In this document: positions 62,381 through 64,000 of the stretch, piece by piece
Numbering within the stretch: the first letter of the stretch is position 1
Layout: every line of letters starts with the position of its first letter
Source of the DNA: Anaerolineales bacterium
GTDB taxonomy: Bacteria; Chloroflexota; Anaerolineae; Aggregatilineales; UBA2796
Assembly: GCA_015075625.1 (NCBI GenBank)
Contig: JABTTZ010000001.1
Location: 620,001-684,000 of the forward strand
Direction: 5' to 3'
DNA: 64,000 bases
The notes under the pieces: generated by a model
The model's input: only the letters and a program-made list of their open reading frames with translations
Database searches by the model: none
What the model was told of the DNA's origin: nothing
Position numbers and translations under genes: made by a program

Positions 62381-63034
62381 TCCTATACGGATGATCCTGA
62401 TGAAGAAACGATTCGCTGGCTCGAAACAAACCTCCGGCTTCATCCGATCATCGTCAGTGATCTGCGGCGAGACGATACCCGTCCCGCCTTGCACGTCTAC
62501 CCGGAATACATTTTTTTCTCGCTCATCCAGCCCCATACCCGCGCCCACCTGATCAATGGGCAGGAAATTCACTGCGTCGTTGGGAAAAACTACTTTGTCA
62601 CCGTCCCCAAAAGGGATTCTAAAGGGGCGCAAGATGCCTATGAGCGCGTCGCCCAAAATGCCAGCGCCTGGCGGTTAGGGGCATCCTATTTCCTCTATCT
62701 GGCAGCGCAGCACGTCATTGACGCCTATTACCCCCTTCTAGATCGCATGAGCCAAGCCCTCTACCGGTTGGAAGAAGATTTCATGCTGAACGGGACGAAA
62801 GACAAACTTCGCAAGCCGATTTACGCCATGAAGCAGCAGTTCATCCACATCTTTTCGATGGTCTTCCTCCCCCTGACCTTCCTCACCAGCCTCTTTGAGT
62901 TGAATTTTGTCTCGCTCAGCGATCCGGTTGTTTTGCCGATCAGCGGACGAGTTATGTTTTTGGGGGTACTCACCCTGATGGTCTTTTCGGTGGCTGCGAT
63001 AATCTATTTCTTCCGTCGGCGGGGGTGGATTTAA
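62381..63034 (+). pseudogene. Decayed CorA-family Mg2+ channel remnant
   Basis: The open frame from 62381 has no start codon until TTG 62489, yet its upstream part (EETIRWLETNLRLHPIIVSD, then LRRDDTRPALHVYPEYIFFS) is clearly the CorA N-terminal domain. About 100 residues of the central helices are missing: the chain goes from YRLEEDFMLNGTKDKLRKPI almost directly to the first membrane helix (HIFSMVFLPLTFLTSLFELN). The signature GMN reads ELN. The second helix and basic tail (YFFRRRGWI) remain. With no start, an internal deletion and a changed selectivity motif, this is most likely a pseudogene, though a short protein from TTG 62489 (181 residues) might still be made. Confidence 0.65.
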
Positions 63035-63309
63035 GCCGCTTTAGACAGGCAGTCCATAGTACAGCTAAGGTCGGTTGAACGTGTTAACCCCCTCGCCCCC
63101 CGTAAACGGAGAGGGGAGACCAACACCTGATCTCAGCGCCGTGCTTAAAGGCTTGTCCGGGAACGAGTAGTCCGTCAGGAAGATTTCTAGAAGAACCCTA
63201 ATCCCCCGTTCCCTTTCCCCGCACGCGGAGAAAGGGGAGAAATGCCACGGGCTAGGGGGTGAGGGTTTGCCCTAAACGTTACCCATAATTTATGGATAGA
63301 CGCTTAGGC
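63035..63309. repeat. Gap with family B repeat
   Basis: 63179-63262 contains GATTTCTAGAAGAACCCTAA, CTTTCCCCGCACGCGGAGAAAG and GGCTAGGGGGTGAGGGTTT. 63090-63119 has CCCCCGTAAACGGAGAGGGG, also found in the copies at 32790 and 43725. Confidence 0.55.
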
Positions 63310-64000
63310 TTACAGGGGTTTGATCCCAATATACAGCCCACGATTCATCAAGCCCTGTGGGTCAACAACAATACCCAGACCCGCCGCCCGCACCGCCTCG
63401 GCATATTCATCCTCGGTGAACATATGCAGTTCGTGGTGTTCAATGAAATGGCGCGTCCCGCCTTCTCGCGTTGCCACCAGATGGTGCATGTCCATCACCG
63501 AGAGTCGTCCGCGTATCTCGCTCACCGACATACGGACGAGTTTGATCTCTGGCTCATCCACTGTGAGCATACTCAGCCGTCCGGGGGTGTATTGTTCCGG
63601 GGTAAACCACCCATCAAAGATCAGCATCCCGCCGGGGGCGACATGCTGCGCCATCGTCGCCACAGCCTTGTGTAAATCATCTGTGCTGTGCATGTAGCCA
63701 ATGGCGCTGAACAAGCACAGGACGACATCGAAGGTCATTCCCAAATCAAACGTCCGCATGTCCCCCTCGTGGATGGGCAGATCGGGCAGTTTCGCCCGCG
63801 CCACACGGAGCATATCGGGGGAGTAGTCCAGCCCTGTGCAAGTGTAATGATCGTTCAAATGGACGAGGTGCGCCCCGGTCCCACAGGCAACATCAAGGAT
63901 GGTGTGCGTTGGGCGCGACTCATAGCGGGCGAAGTAACCGCGCAGGGCGTTCACCTCAGCGCGATAATCTTTCCAGCGGTAAATTAGGTCGTACCACTCA
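63310..64000 (-). CDS. SAM-dependent class I methyltransferase (5' end outside window)
   Basis: The frame stays open past the GTG at 63954 to the window edge (...WYDLIYRWKDYRAE), so the N-terminus lies outside. About 230 residues are visible. SAM-binding motif I ILDVACGTGAHLVHL, the acidic residue in CTGLDYSPDML, motif EGDMRTFDL and FDVVLCLFSAIGYM. The C-terminal half (DGWFTPEQYTPG, HHELHMFTEDEY, AAGLGIVVD) is typical of small-molecule or sugar methyltransferases. The substrate is unknown. It is antisense to the corA remnant. Confidence 0.85.
   Translation of the reverse strand, partial: EWYDLIYRWKDYRAEVNALRGYFARYESRPTHTILDVACGTGAHLVHLNDHYTCTGLDYSPDMLRVARAKLPDLPIHEGDMRTFDLGMTFDVVLCLFSAIGYMHSTDDLHKAVATMAQHVAPGGMLIFDGWFTPEQYTPGRLSMLTVDEPEIKLVRMSVSEIRGRLSVMDMHHLVATREGGTRHFIEHHELHMFTEDEYAEAVRAAGLGIVVDPQGLMNRGLYIGIKPL

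Overview
The window looks like a chromosomal segment of a GC-rich, monoderm bacterium. A member of Chloroflexota (Anaerolineae-like) fits best, but this is inference. The reasons are a sortase with a VIT/vWA surface protein, lipobox lipoproteins, an EccC-type secretion ATPase with WXG100 signature protein, Hanks-type kinases with Thr/Pro-rich linkers fused to SUMF1 (FGE-like) domains, and no outer-membrane genes. Housekeeping markers are few: lipB, murB, htpX and tRNA-Leu(UAA). I saw no phage, insertion sequence, CRISPR array or plasmid gene.

Layout. 1-9000: end of a YyaL/DUF255 gene, two paralogous small lipoproteins, an esterase-CapA fusion, a kinase-SUMF1 membrane protein, two receiver-only response regulators, a small membrane protein and a DUF3179 protein. 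9000-22700: a giant 2862-residue FtsK/EccC-like ATPase on the minus strand, divergent from a membrane-anchored pseudokinase and a six-GAF histidine kinase. 22700-30000: a Ca2+/H+ exchanger, a sortase overlapping its probable VIT/vWA substrate, and three membrane-anchored or secreted proteins, two of them beta-propellers. 30365-31940: a WXG100-HExxH metallopeptidase fusion followed by a small acidic partner. 32000-36540: cupin, TPR-LuxR regulator, lipB, and a dienelactone-hydrolase relative that has lost its catalytic residues. 36685-43457: a compact signalling cluster of SUMF1 protein, kinase-nSTAND-WD40 protein and tyrosine phosphatase. 44100-50000: an orphan membrane protein, a heterodimeric ABC exporter and a response regulator. 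50000-64000: htpX, a double nitrilase, padR-modA-modB, tRNA-Leu, a glycosyltransferase, an FHA protein, an NDUFA9-like SDR, murB, an SH3b/CARDB lipoprotein, a PPC/DUF296 protein, a GntR/HutC regulator, a decayed corA and a partial methyltransferase.

The most unusual content is a putative type VII-like secretion module. The ATPase has seven P-loops built from a triplicated module of about 665 residues; three P-loops have an intact Walker B (Asp-Glu) and four have Asp-Asn. A pseudokinase is divergently transcribed next to it. A WXG100 protein carrying its own metallopeptidase domain lies 13 kb away, followed by a possible immunity or chaperone partner. No eccB, eccD or mycosin homologue is visible here, so the link is inferred. 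A second theme is phospho-signalling and possible conflict functions (kinase-nSTAND-WD40 with phosphatase and SUMF1 proteins). A third is the abundance of degenerate enzymes: pseudokinase, triad-less hydrolase, second nitrilase half, asymmetric ABC pair, CorA remnant.

Most long gaps between genes hold copies of at least five families of short GC-rich interspersed repeats, described below.
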